Origin: Poteriospumella lacustris
Lineage: Eukaryota > Sar > Chrysophyceae > Chromulinales > Dinobryaceae
Direction: 5' to 3'
Length of the DNA: 64,000 bases
Assembly: GCA_008000375.1 (NCBI GenBank)
Contig: SMOI01000044.1
Coordinates: forward strand, 100,952 to 164,951
In this document: piece by piece, positions 11,063 to 20,732 of the stretch
Position numbering within the stretch: position 1 is the first letter of the stretch
Layout: each line of letters begins with the position of its first letter
Program-made: the position numbers and the translations under genes
The notes under the pieces: model-generated
Seen by the model: the letters and a program-made list of their open reading frames with translations, nothing else
Database searches by the model: none
Told to the model about the DNA's origin: nothing

Positions 11063-11627
11063 GCTATCCCACAGAATCTGCTGCTTTGGATTGCATTGTG
11101 CTCCATTTCATCGAGGTTCTTTCGTTTTTTCAGACGTAAACCTGTTTGCGATGTGGTGACGATGTTCATCTGACCCTTTGTTGGTAGCTTTTACGTGAAG
11201 TATACATATCTCACTTTAGCACAATTGTACAAGATAATGCCGTACGTTGTGAGGACCACATTTCCCATATGTAGACTCAAGTATAATAAGTATTTGTACA
11301 AATTCTGCGGTCAGCGAAAGAGTCGTTCGCCGTTGGCGACGACGGCGGCGCAGGAAGATCGACGAGCGTCTTCAATGCTACCGGTTTGGCATACTATGCG
11401 CCTCATCCGACGGAGTATATAATCGATTTGACCCAAGTTGTGAAAACCTCCTGCAGCGATTGAGATTGGAACAGGCACTATCAGCTTCGTGAAAATCGCT
11501 TTTTGTTTTTGGTCGGAAGAAAACACGTTGGCGGTTGGTAGTTGGAAGCAGCTGTACCAGTTTTAGCGAAGGAGTAGATTTTAGGACATTAGACATTGCA
11601 AGTTCATTGACATTGCAAGCATCAAAT
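11063..11627. promoter_or_regulatory. Divergent promoter region between PepN and the FYVE gene
   Basis: 565 bp, AT-rich compared with the gene bodies, between divergent start codons. The open frame continues upstream of the FYVE-gene ATG to 11535 without an ATG. I see no RNA gene or repeat. Confidence 0.5.
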
Positions 11628-14600
11628 ATGAATCGACCAACATCTAGTCGATCGTATTCGTATTACGCGATGGGCACCGGAAGCAGCGAAGTAACTACAT
11701 TGCGTCATTACATTCGATCCATCGACGGTAGCCAAGTGGCCAGTATTCTGCACTCATCCGACTCGTCACTTCTTCCTGCGGAGATATCAGTGAAGGAAAA
11801 GCTCCGCGTCGGCTCGAAAGAAATCAGTTTTCGACGCGTGTTCCTGCACAACCACATGTACAAGGTCGGCTGGGTGGTCGACTTCGACATCGACTTCTGC
11901 ATGCTATGCGCCAAAGACTTCTCGTGGTTTCGTGGACGCGCCAAGCATCATTGTCGCGCATGCGGCTTGTTAATCTGCTACAAATGTTCGCCGAACATGG
12001 CGGAGGTGCCCTATTTGGGCGAAGAGAAAATGTCCCGCGTCTGCAAAGAGTGTTTTGGCATCAAACCCGGCGTCATGACACCACAGCAGAAGAACGACAT
12101 GATTGAAGAGCTGGTCAAGACGGTGGAAGAGGAAGAGCGATTCATTCAGCTGCATCGCGAGGAGCAGGAGCAGCTGCTGCAGCACTCAATTCAACGCGTC
12201 AGTGGCCAGTCGCTGCAGAAGGCGCATTCGCAGACGCTGTCCAAGCAGTCCTCCTCGTCGAAGAAGGCCTTTCTGTCGCAGTCTGTGCCATCAGAAAGCT
12301 TTATGCAGCGTTCTACATCGACGACGAATCGCAGCAGCCTCTCCGGCGCAGGCAACAACCGCGCGCACTCGCCGCTGTCGTCCGCCCGCGTCGTGCTCTT
12401 CACGACGCCGGACGACGCGAACATCACGACGCGCGATTCGTTGAAATCCACGTCCTCGCGCCGTGCGGTGACAACGACGCGCCGTCAAAGCCGAGGCAGC
12501 CTGCACAGCGCGGACGACACGATGCTCGACCGCTACGAAGAGGAAATGCGGCGGTGGGAGATCGAGCAGCGGCCGCTGTACGAGGAGTCGTATCGAATGA
12601 TGCGAGAACTGATTCCGCTCGACATTTACAAGTCCAGCATGCGGCGCCTGGTGGACCAGGGCGTGCCGCTGTTGGCCGCGAATCGCATCTGGAACACGAA
12701 GATCCTGTGGCTGATCTGCACCCACCGCGACGACATCGTCAAGGTAACGTGCGCGGTCCGCGACCCGTCGCCGTCTCGTTTGCTTGGTTCATTCATTGCT
12801 AATGGCTTCCTTGGTTTGCCCCGTTGTCTGTAGATCCATTTGGCGGATTTCCGCAGCAAATACGCGTACGACGGCCTGGACCTGGTGGAGATGCGCGCCA
12901 TATGGTACAACCTGCCGGAGTGGGACGTGTACAGCTCGAATCCGCTGGAGAAGGGCAAAGCGGAGTGGAAAGATGGCTTCAAGGCCAAGCTCGACGAGAT
13001 GTCCTACAAGGAAGCCAAGGGGACGCTGCCGCCGCAGTTCTGTCGCCATCCGGCCTACGACGACTGCATCTTGCTGCACACTTTTGACCCGCATGTCGAG
13101 CTACGGCCGCGTTTCCATCGCTCGGCCTCGTTCAAACAGCAGGCGGTGGAGTCTCCGATGGAAGGCAGCCGCCCACTGACGAAGGAGGAAGAAGAGGACT
13201 TGATTTGGCGTGCGCGGTACGCGGCGACGACGCCGCAGCCGGGTCTGTCGATCAGCGAGCGCAAGAAAGCCTACATGGACAACTTCCTCGAGGACGACGA
13301 GGACGGCGACGGCGACGACCGCGCCCCCGGACGAGCGCAACGGAAGTTCCAACGGTACTTGGACGAAGTGAACGGCGACGAGGACGAGGACGACGAGGAA
13401 GACGACGACGACGACGACTACGCGCTGGACGACGACGCCGACGACATCTCGTCGCTGGGGCTCGAGTCCAACGTCCCGTCCGAGAGCAACACGCCGTACC
13501 AGCCGACGCCGTTCGCGGCAGCGCGGCCATCTTCGCAGCGGTTGGACATCGCCACGATCCCCGAGCTCACGACGCCAGAGTCGATGTCGTCGACGCAGGA
13601 CACGGCGAAGGCGCCGTCGTCGTTGCCGTCGCCCAAGACGCAGAAGCAGCCGCGATCGCAGCTCCTGCAGCAGGCGCGGCCGCTCGCTGCGGCGGGTGGG
13701 ACCAAGAAGCCCCGCGACAGCAAAGCGGCGAAGCGACCGCGTGGGGCGGCGAAGGCGGCCAAAGACGAGTTCGACCGCGACGACGAGGACGACGAAGCGG
13801 CGAAGGCCAAAGCGCGCGAAGACTTCCTCGCCGCTCGGCGGGCAAAGGCGAGCAGCGCGAGTTTGTCCTCGTCGCCGGCGCCATCGTCGTCGCTGCTGCA
13901 GTCGGACGCGTTGTCTGTGGCGAGCGGCCGCAGCCAGTCGACCATCAGCGCCACCGGCAGCGCCGCCGACTCGGCCAGCGCAGCCGGCAAGTCGCGGCCC
14001 GGCAGCAGTGCGGCGCTGCCACCAGCCGCAGCGACGGTGCTCGATACGCCGTCCGTAGCCGCGAACACGTCGCGCAACAGCAGCTTCTCCACGACGACGT
14101 CGGCGCAGTCCCGCGGGGTGGCCTCGGTGCCGTCCGCGTCGCAGTCGCTGCAGCCGACGTCGAAGCCGTCGTCGTTCTCCGTCGCCGGCTCGCAGTCGTC
14201 GTCCGGCCTCACGTTGACGACCAGCGCAACCGGCTCGACCGCCAAGAGCCGCGACGTGTCGCCGCTGCCTCCGCTGCGCCATCAGCCCACGCCACCGCGA
14301 CCGGCGCTGGTGGCCACTGCAGCGCCGGCTGCCGGAGACTTCGACTACGACGACCACCGCGAGGACGCGGCGCCCGCCAGCACCCAACGACCCTTCGCCC
14401 CGCTCACGCGCAGCCTCACACAGGCGCTGGACGATCGACCGCAGCCGCTGCAGGTGGCCGCCGTCAGTCCCGCCGACGACGCTGACGATGGAGACGACGA
14501 CGCGTCGATGGGCGTCATCGAGACGCACACGCCGGCATTCTTCTCTCCGTCCGACGCGACGACATCGACGACCGAACCACCCAGCACGGGCGGCGACACG

Positions 14601-15827
14601 TTCAGGTCAGTCGAGTCCGCGGACCCGCTCGCCACGCCCCTGACGCCCGCCTCCGCTCAAAGTTACAAGTTCCTGTCGCACAGCAAGAAGTTCGGCGTCA
14701 CCATCGACGACTCGCCCAGCGTCTTGCTGACGACGCAGCAGCGGCGGCAGCAGCAGCGACTGCTGAGTCAACGAGACCGACGGGGCGGCGGTGGGGGCCA
14801 TGTGACGCCCAACCAGGCGACCCAGACGCTGCTGTACACGGCGGACAAACCTTCCGCGGCGGCGACGCGTGGCCGGGGCTTCAGCCACGACACGCAGGCG
14901 TCCTCTTCGACCGTGGGCGCCACGGCCAGCTACGATCTGTATCAGCCGGGCAGCGACGACCGCTCGTATCGCCGCGGTTCGGCCATCGTCGACGCGCCTC
15001 GGACGATATCGCCCGCCCCGGAGACGCCGGCCGACGCAGACTACGACCTGCTCACCGACCAGTTGGCCAACGACGCCGCTGGCGTCAGCCCGCTGCCCGC
15101 CGCAGCGGCCGCGACAGCGCCTGGCCTGCTCAGTCCCGTGACGCCGTCTACGCCGGCTGCGTCGAAGAACAGTCTCCGCGCGGACATTCTGCGTGCGCTG
15201 TTTGAGGAAGACACGGAGCTGGTGTACGACCGCCTGGGCGACGAGCCGTTGGCCAGCGTCTTCGACTCGGAGGCCGACGCGACGGTGCTCAGCCGCATCT
15301 TCTGGCAGTGTCTGCTGATGCAGCGGTATCAAACGGTGCTGTTCCTGATCGACGAGGCGGTGATGGACGTGGACGTCGTCTGCGAAGATGGCGGCGCGCA
15401 GGCGGCCCACGACGGACGATCGGCGCTGCACTACGCAGTGGCCGAGCACGCCGAGTCGTTTGGGCGACAGCTGATCCGCCGCGGGGCGAACATTTTCTTG
15501 GTAAACCAGGCCGGGGAGTCGCCCCTGTCGCTTGCGATGAAGTCGTCGCAAGTGGCGTGGCTGATGGAGGAGTTCCAGGCCGCCGGCGAAGAGGAAATGC
15601 TCGCAGCCAGCGGCTCGGACGCCGACAAGCTCCAGTACATCTCGTTCTTCGTCCTCTCGGGTGTCGCCGCGAAGGTCAAAGCCTTGTTGGCGACGGGGCG
15701 GTTCACCTTGTCCAGCTCTCAAGCGACGACGCTGCTCAACGCCTGCAAGGGCAACTTCGAGCAGATGGAAGACCCCGTCGACACCTTCGAGCTGCTCATG
15801 TCGCTGGACGCCGACATGGCCGACTAG
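11628..15827 (+). CDS. FYVE zinc finger and ankyrin repeat protein
   Basis: Two exons, 11628-12743 and 12834-15827 (GTAACG donor, CTGTAG acceptor, phase 0), giving 1369 residues. A FYVE domain at about 86-143 has all eight cysteines (91, 94, 109, 112, 117, 120, 139, 142) and the basic patch KHHCRACG that binds PtdIns3P, so an endosomal location is likely. A Glu/Gln-rich coiled coil follows (about 155-200). A conserved helical block spans the intron (WLICTHRDDIVK joined to IHLADFRSKY). Then comes a long disordered Asp-, Ser-, Pro- and Ala-rich region of about 700 residues, and finally ankyrin repeats near the C-terminus (DGRSALHYAVAEHAESFG and a following NIFLVNQAGESPLSLAM). The specific role is unknown. 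GC climbs sharply after the FYVE part. Confidence 0.85.
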
Positions 15828-16483
15828 TCCACTCAGCGTCTACCGCCACCCCCCACATAGCTATCCTTTCGTCTCTCCTTTTGTTTTTCAACCGCCTGGT
15901 CTCCGCCCCTGGTCCAGGCGTGGCCCAGCACTTCTCTTCGCGTGTCGCCCTTCGTCACGACACGCCACATTCACGCTACCCCCCCCTCCATCGTTTTTGC
16001 TCGAGACTATGCGTTCGACATGGATTGGAAGGCCTTTTTAACTGATAGTGATGTCACCAATCCCGCCTCTTAGACCCTATTGCTTGTAGTATAGTATTGT
16101 TCAACTGCCACAGGACAGGCCACAGGCCACAGGCCACAGGGACCACTTACCGGGCAGGTGCCAGACGCTGGGTAGATCTGGTCAGTCAAAAACGACCGTA
16201 AGCACACCCCACACACCGCAGTCGCAATATGCCGTTGGCATTCCGCCAGTTGTTTGCACTGATCGGGATCGTTGTAGGTATGTAGAATGACAAATGGCAA
16301 CGTGAAAAGAGTGTCTTGGCTTCACGATTGTCTGGCAGTTTGGGTCTTCTGGGTGGAAGAACAGAACGTTACACCGCCGTGAGAGCATTTCCTTTTCTTG
16401 TCCCAAGGGGATCCGAAGAATCAGCGAACCAGAAACAAAGGCAACAATCTTGCAAGGACAGAAACAAAGTAGAACCATCGGAG
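15828..16483. other. Intergenic region with ccacagg repeat and dispersed repeat copy
   Basis: 656 bp. It begins with the 3' UTR of the FYVE gene. A short tandem of ccacagg units sits near 16109-16142, and a copy of a dispersed repeat lies at 16161-16318. Composition falls from GC-rich to about 48% GC at this point. Confidence 0.6.
16161..16318 (+). repeat. Diverged direct repeat, left copy
   Basis: Shares several blocks in the same orientation with 18624-18746. The first block is 37 nt with three mismatches, containing gctgggtagatctggtca here. The second block holds ggcattccgccagt and ttgcactgatcg. Later blocks hold tgtagaatgacaaatg and aagagtgtctt. The left copy has an extra segment of about 35 bp between the first two blocks. 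Each copy ends about 165 bp before a predicted start codon (16484 and 18911). Confidence 0.75.
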
Positions 16484-17311
16484 ATGACTACAGCGGAGAA
16501 CAGAGCTCGTCTCGTGGACAGAATTCTTCAACATGGTAAACGAGAGGATACTGTCGACGAGGATAATGCAACTGCCGTTATTTCTGGTCGTGACGGCGAA
16601 AGAAGTGATGAAAATATATGGGAAGTGGTTCGCCGTTGTGAAGACTGTATGTGTGATTTCGGATTCGGAGTTGACGAATATTTTGGCCCAGCTAGTATTT
16701 TCTTCTCGATCGAAGACGTTGCGTTGAGAATCATGCTGAGTCCATCAAAAATCCAAGTATGGTATCTGACGCGGCAAGGAACTGCCCCTCCCGAAAACAT
16801 CAATTTTCTCCGTGGTAGGATTGTTACTGAACTTTTTCGATTGCTTGGTCAAGTGATTGATGATGTTCCGGAAGACGACGGTGGAGAAGAAGAGAATCCT
16901 CCCGTCATCAACGATTCCTCGTCCCTATGGATCGACGACCTGTTTGATGCGATCAGAAACATGGGATTCAAAGATTTGTGCCACCGGAAATTGTTGCTGG
17001 GTCTGCACACTGTCCATTTCGACCTGAAGCGTATCTTGTACGATACTCGAGGCGCAATTGAGTGGCGGGACTTGAAGTCGATCTTCCGTTGCTTCGACCA
17101 TGAGCTACGTTTTGGGCACTGTAAACTGGGCCCCATATACAATGTGAAAGTCATCATGGTCAAAGAGGCGGGTAGCTCCCATTATCTTGTTCATAAGGTC
17201 AAAGACGTGGACCTGTCGAACCCGGTTAAGATTCGATGTCATTATCAAGCCCGAATACCAGACTTACGAACGACCTCCCAAAAACTTTCGAGATGCGGTG
17301 CCAGTGTATGA
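16484..17311 (+). CDS. Unrecognised protein, C-terminus or downstream exons unclear
   Basis: The ATG at 16484 opens 275 codons. The protein is soluble, with a charged start (MTTAENRARLVDRIL), an acidic middle and no motif I know. From about 17225 the neighbouring frame reads more naturally (RFDVIIKPEYQTYERPP, to 17399). A third frame reads well at about 17290-17430, and a final natural frame ends at 17864 (through LPLGVYTCFINDTP). A GTGAGA donor at about 17431 and a TTCAG acceptor at 17494 suggest one intron, but no single splice pattern joins all segments cleanly. It may be a multi-exon gene that I cannot resolve, or a decaying one with frameshifts. Low GC and bracketing repeats set it apart from its neighbours. 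Confidence 0.45.
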   Translation: MTTAENRARLVDRILQHGKREDTVDEDNATAVISGRDGERSDENIWEVVRRCEDCMCDFGFGVDEYFGPASIFFSIEDVALRIMLSPSKIQVWYLTRQGTAPPENINFLRGRIVTELFRLLGQVIDDVPEDDGGEEENPPVINDSSSLWIDDLFDAIRNMGFKDLCHRKLLLGLHTVHFDLKRILYDTRGAIEWRDLKSIFRCFDHELRFGHCKLGPIYNVKVIMVKEAGSSHYLVHKVKDVDLSNPVKIRCHYQARIPDLRTTSQKLSRCGASV

Positions 17312-17864
17312 CAGAAGGGAATTCTGGTTCGCCGGAGAAGATTCTTGGTCTACGTGCCTTTTCTCTGATCACAGTGACAGCCAGTGCAAGTGGTATTAAG
17401 GTCATTTCGGCATCGGCGGAATTTTCTGATGGTGAGAGTGAGTTTGCTTGAGAATCTTGCCCTGTTTTGCGCTATTTGACAACCTTTCGTTCAGTTGGGC
17501 CGTCGCTTGGGAAGAGGATTGTGGGAATTTCTGCAACTATCTCATTCTCCATCTCAGTACACAACTGTGGATGAGTTTGGAAAATCTTCCCACAGCCATT
17601 GTCTTTCTCGTGTGCTGCTGTTACCATGTGTCCAAGTTAATGGATTCGATTCGAAATACAACCAAAGTTCGATCACGTTTGGACCGCCTAACGCCTAACC
17701 TCGCCCCGGAACAATTGATCTGCCGACGAATGATCCATGTGCCGACTGCGTCATCTCTCAACGAAAGTGCCATCGACGAAGACGGTCTACCACTTGGGGT
17801 TTATACATGTTTCATAAACGATACACCCGTACATCGCACCGCCATCACAAAAATCAAAAATTGA
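17312..17864 (+). other. Possible 3' exons or remnants of the 16484 gene
   Basis: Three overlapping frames each carry protein-like stretches here: to 17399, to 17451 and 17448-17864. The last ends with an apparently intact C-terminus (TAITKIKN, stop at 17862-17864). I cannot fix the exon structure from sequence alone. Confidence 0.35.
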
Positions 17865-17995
17865 CCGCAGACTTCGACAGGGAATACTTGTTCACAGAAA
17901 AAAGTCCTTTGGTCCATGATGAAAGAGTACAATATTTACAATTTTAGAAACTAACAAGGTCGTGTTTTTGCCGATTAGGCAGAGGTATTCCTGAA

Positions 17996-18463
17996 TCAAT
18001 CTACCGGGATCACTCTTCGGCAGTGACTCTGGCGTGGCTTCCGTGGAACATGAAGATATACGGCGACTGCCGCCGCTCCTGCGCCCAATATGAAGGCGGA
18101 AATTTTGTACGCTAATACGTTCAGGAACTCATTCATCGTACTTTTGAATTCTTGTTGAGAAGCTTCATGTCTCGCAGAGATTTCTTTCATGGCAGCTTCG
18201 AATCTCGCAGAGTTCGCTTCTGATCTCAATTCGGCTTCCTTCCGGGCAGCTTCATATCTCGCAGAGATTTCTTTCATGGCAGCTTCGAATCTCGCAGAGT
18301 TCGCTTCTGATCTCAATTCGGCTTCCTTCTGGAACAGCACCAATTCGGCTTTCATCTCCTTTTGAGAAGCCTCCAGATCGGTTTTCAGCTCCTTTTGAGA
18401 AGCCGCTAGTCTACTCTCTAGACTGGTCAAGTGAGTCTCGAAGCTCACGTGATGAGAAGACAA
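17996..18463 (-). CDS. Coiled-coil protein with C-terminal membrane anchor and internal repeat
   Basis: A 155-codon frame ending at 17996. It is almost wholly coiled coil (SQKELKTDLEASQKEMKAEL and similar), then a single hydrophobic segment near the end (FILGAGAAAVAVYLHV) and a basic tail. This layout resembles the CCDC90/DUF1640 mitochondrial membrane family, but the match is by architecture only. Two copies of an 81-nt unit (18161-18241 and 18248-18328, one difference, period 87 nt = 29 codons) encode a repeated helix containing RSEANSARFEAAMKEISAR. No in-frame ATG starts it; the frame opens with TTG, so a 5' exon is missing from my model or the gene is a fragment. Confidence 0.45.
   Translation of the reverse strand: MSSHHVSFETHLTSLESRLAASQKELKTDLEASQKEMKAELVLFQKEAELRSEANSARFEAAMKEISARYEAARKEAELRSEANSARFEAAMKEISARHEASQQEFKSTMNEFLNVLAYKISAFILGAGAAAVAVYLHVPRKPRQSHCRRVIPVD
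18161..18328 (-). repeat. In-frame tandem duplication, 87-nt period
   Basis: Copies 18161-18241 and 18248-18328 differ at one base (atgtctc against atatctc near their starts). The period is a multiple of three, so the coiled-coil frame is kept. The near identity implies a recent duplication. Confidence 0.85.
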
Positions 18464-18910
18464 TGTCCTACTGCCAGTTGACTTGATTTTTCGAAAAGGG
18501 CACCAAACATGGTTGAAAAGTGATACAACTCGCGAGCCAAACCAAAAGTCAAATTGAATTGTGATTTCCAGCCGATTTCATCCTTTTGGCTGTCGTGTCC
18601 CGTGCTGCCCGAAAGCTCAGGTTCCAGACACTGGGTAGATCTGGTCAATCAAGAACGACCCCATTGCCATTGCCCTGGGCATTCCGCCAGTCGTTTGCAC
18701 TGATCGTTGTGTAGAATGACAAATGACAACGACCCAAGAGTGTCTTCAACAGATCGAAGATTCTTGAGTCAAGTGAGCGACGTGAACAGCATCGCGACAT
18801 TGTTCGGTTGGGAGTTGCGGTGACGGCCAGCGACAAGGTTGGATTGTTGACGGAGATAGTGTAAACCCTGCTGTACCGTGAGAGACAACGTTCTCAATTG
18901 GCCGAACATC
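18464..18910. other. Divergent intergenic region with right repeat copy
   Basis: 447 bp between the coiled-coil ORF (minus) and the YnfA-like gene (plus). It contains the right copy of the dispersed repeat at 18624-18746. The rest shows nothing I can name. Confidence 0.5.
18624..18746 (+). repeat. Diverged direct repeat, right copy
   Basis: Matches 16161-16318 in the same orientation. Blocks here include actgggtagatctggtcaa, ggcattccgccagt, ttgcactgatcg, tgtagaatgacaaatg and aagagtgtctt. It ends about 165 bp before the YnfA-like start codon. Confidence 0.75.
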
Positions 18911-19336
18911 ATGCAAGAAAGTGGTTATTTTGATGTCACCACAGAGGCTGAAGAGGCCGAGTTGGTGGGTTCCGATGCGAACAGTTCGCCAACGTGGACA
19001 CCGTCGAAAATCGCCCTTTCCATTACCCTGTTCCTCGTGGCGGGGCTGTTCGAAATCGGCGGAGGATATCTTGTTTGGATTGGGATACGAAATAAAGTTT
19101 TACCAAGGGTTACCATAACGTTGGGGGCTTTGGTGCTGATCGCCTATGGAGTCATTCCGACGCTGCAACCTCTGGACTCATTCGGACGCACGTTTGCTGT
19201 CTATGGAGGCTTCTTTATAGTTTTGAGTTACGTCTGGGCTGCCATATTTGATGGGTTTAAGCCAGACGCGGGGGATTACATTGGCAGTGCCTTGGCCATT
19301 GTGGGTGTGTGTATCGCGTGGTTTTGGCCTCGGTGA
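18911..19336 (+). CDS. YnfA/UPF0060 family four-helix membrane protein
   Basis: 141 residues from the ATG at 18911 (MQESGYFDV). An N-terminal extension of about 35 residues precedes a complete UPF0060 domain with four membrane segments: LFLVAGLFEIGGGYLVWIG, a second around ITLGALVLIAYGVIP, a third with FAVYGGFFIVLSYVWAAI, and a last ending in ALAIVGVCIAWFWPR. The family signatures FEIGGGYLVW, GRTFAVYGG and the DG of FDGFKPD are all present. The family is mainly bacterial and its members resemble small multidrug transporters; substrate and direction are unproven. No intron and lower GC than the neighbouring genes make horizontal transfer plausible. It converges on DCTN5. Confidence 0.85.
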   Translation: MQESGYFDVTTEAEEAELVGSDANSSPTWTPSKIALSITLFLVAGLFEIGGGYLVWIGIRNKVLPRVTITLGALVLIAYGVIPTLQPLDSFGRTFAVYGGFFIVLSYVWAAIFDGFKPDAGDYIGSALAIVGVCIAWFWPR

Positions 19337-19558
19337 CACTCTCTGCGAGATGTCGGCGAGAGATCATTCAGCTCGTGGCGCTGCCAACGCTGATGTCAAG
19401 AAATGACACGAAGAAACCCTTGAACTCTTTCTGTATGTAGCCTCAACACCTCCTTGGTCGGGAGGCTGAGGTGAACATCGAACTGTATTCTTAGTATTTA
19501 CAACAATTGTGAGGAGAGGCCAACAGCCACCTCGCAATATCAGGCCCACGTAGTTCAG

Positions 19559-20107
19559 CTATATCTTTACCGTCTTTAGCGATTTATACCGGTCATCAGC
19601 ACATATAGGGACGGTAGTTGACGTGCTTTCAGGCTGTTCGCCTCTTATGCGGGCGGGATTGCCAGATACGATCGCAAACGGCGGAAGCACCATATCCGCG
19701 GCGACAACACTGCCATCTTCGATTTTAACGTAATCCTTCAATATACATCGAGGCCCAATGGTCACATTGCTGCCGATGATGCAGCCCGCACCAATTCGGG
19801 CTGCTTGAATGTGGCTGCCTTCGCCGATGTACGTGTTCGCACCAATTGTCATCTTGATGTTCGTGACAGGCTCTTTGATCGTCTGACAGGGTTGCAGACG
19901 GACATTCTTTTCCACAAAACAATAACGATTCATTTGAATGGGAGCCACATCCGAAGCGATAGCGCATCCCTCATCGACGAAGCACTTTCCGGACGGAATT
20001 TCTAGATTTCGAGGGTCTCCGATCGAGGCTTTGCGAGAAATGATGTTTCCCGTGCTGGTGATGATGAACTCATCAGACTTAACGATTCGATCTGGGCAAT
20101 AATCCAT
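19559..20107 (-). CDS. DCTN5: Dynactin subunit 5 (p25)
   Basis: Pointed-end complex subunit of dynactin, which helps cytoplasmic dynein bind cargo membranes. Single exon, 182 residues from the ATG at 20107 (MDYCPDRIVKSDEFI), the same length as the human protein. It folds as a left-handed beta-helix: hexapeptide turns are visible from about residue 25 on (IGANTYIGEGSHI, IGAGCIIGSNVTIG, CILKDYVKIEDGSVVA). These are followed by the family's PPFAIVSGNPARIRGEQPE segment. The frame runs open upstream to 20194, but no earlier ATG exists and the family N-terminus fits this start. Confidence 0.88.
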   Translation of the reverse strand: MDYCPDRIVKSDEFIITSTGNIISRKASIGDPRNLEIPSGKCFVDEGCAIASDVAPIQMNRYCFVEKNVRLQPCQTIKEPVTNIKMTIGANTYIGEGSHIQAARIGAGCIIGSNVTIGPRCILKDYVKIEDGSVVAADMVLPPFAIVSGNPARIRGEQPESTSTTVPICADDRYKSLKTVKI

Positions 20108-20732
20108 TTCTTCGGCAAGAAATCGTTGCAATGATGCGGCAATCAGTGGTCGAACTGTGAGTGTTGGAAGCGGAATTGTTGATGGGCAGCACAAACAAAT
20201 GCTGCTTGTTCGAAGTGATTTCTCTCGATGATAGCGACCACACTTGCGTGTTGACCCTGAGATTCTATAGTGGTCTGAATGATGGAATAACTAGAGTCGA
20301 GTTGATTGAGATTGGTGATTTGAGTTCCGCACCTGTGACACGACGACGGCGACGACGGCGACCCCCACCGGCTACCGGTGCACGCGGTGCCAGCTTTACG
20401 GCTTCTACCTTCGACATAGCCAGTGATCATATCCAACACAAGTAAATGGATGTCCAGATATGCATTAGTTAAGTGTTTGGGAAGGTCCCAGATAAAGGAA
20501 AAAAGTTAATCCGCACAGCAGCACATGAGTCAGTCGCGAGGTGAAAAATGGACAACACAATACGATGTATGTAGGCAGCAAACAAAACACCAGATTTCGC
20601 TCACGTTGTTCAAAGAAATACAAAAGAGGGAGGTCACAAGATTTAGGGATGAACAATGTCGATGAAGCGTCTTTTAAGTTTCTTTCTCTCTCTAAAAAGG
20701 AATTGCGGTGGGACACGTTCCAGCGGAACGGT
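20108..20732. other. Region upstream of DCTN5 with conflicting small ORFs
   Basis: 625 bp between DCTN5 and the 3' end of the next minus-strand gene. Both strands carry an open frame of about 90 codons (plus 20182-20445, minus 20439-20143). The minus one has splice-like sites near its ATG (GTAGAAG donor, GTCACAG acceptor). I cannot tell which, if either, is a gene. The part from 20446 on looks non-coding. Confidence 0.35.

Noticed and set aside
10869-11159. Plus-strand ORF overlapping the PepN start
   Set aside because: 96 codons with fairly natural composition, but it overlaps the PepN N-terminal exon in antisense and shows no family.
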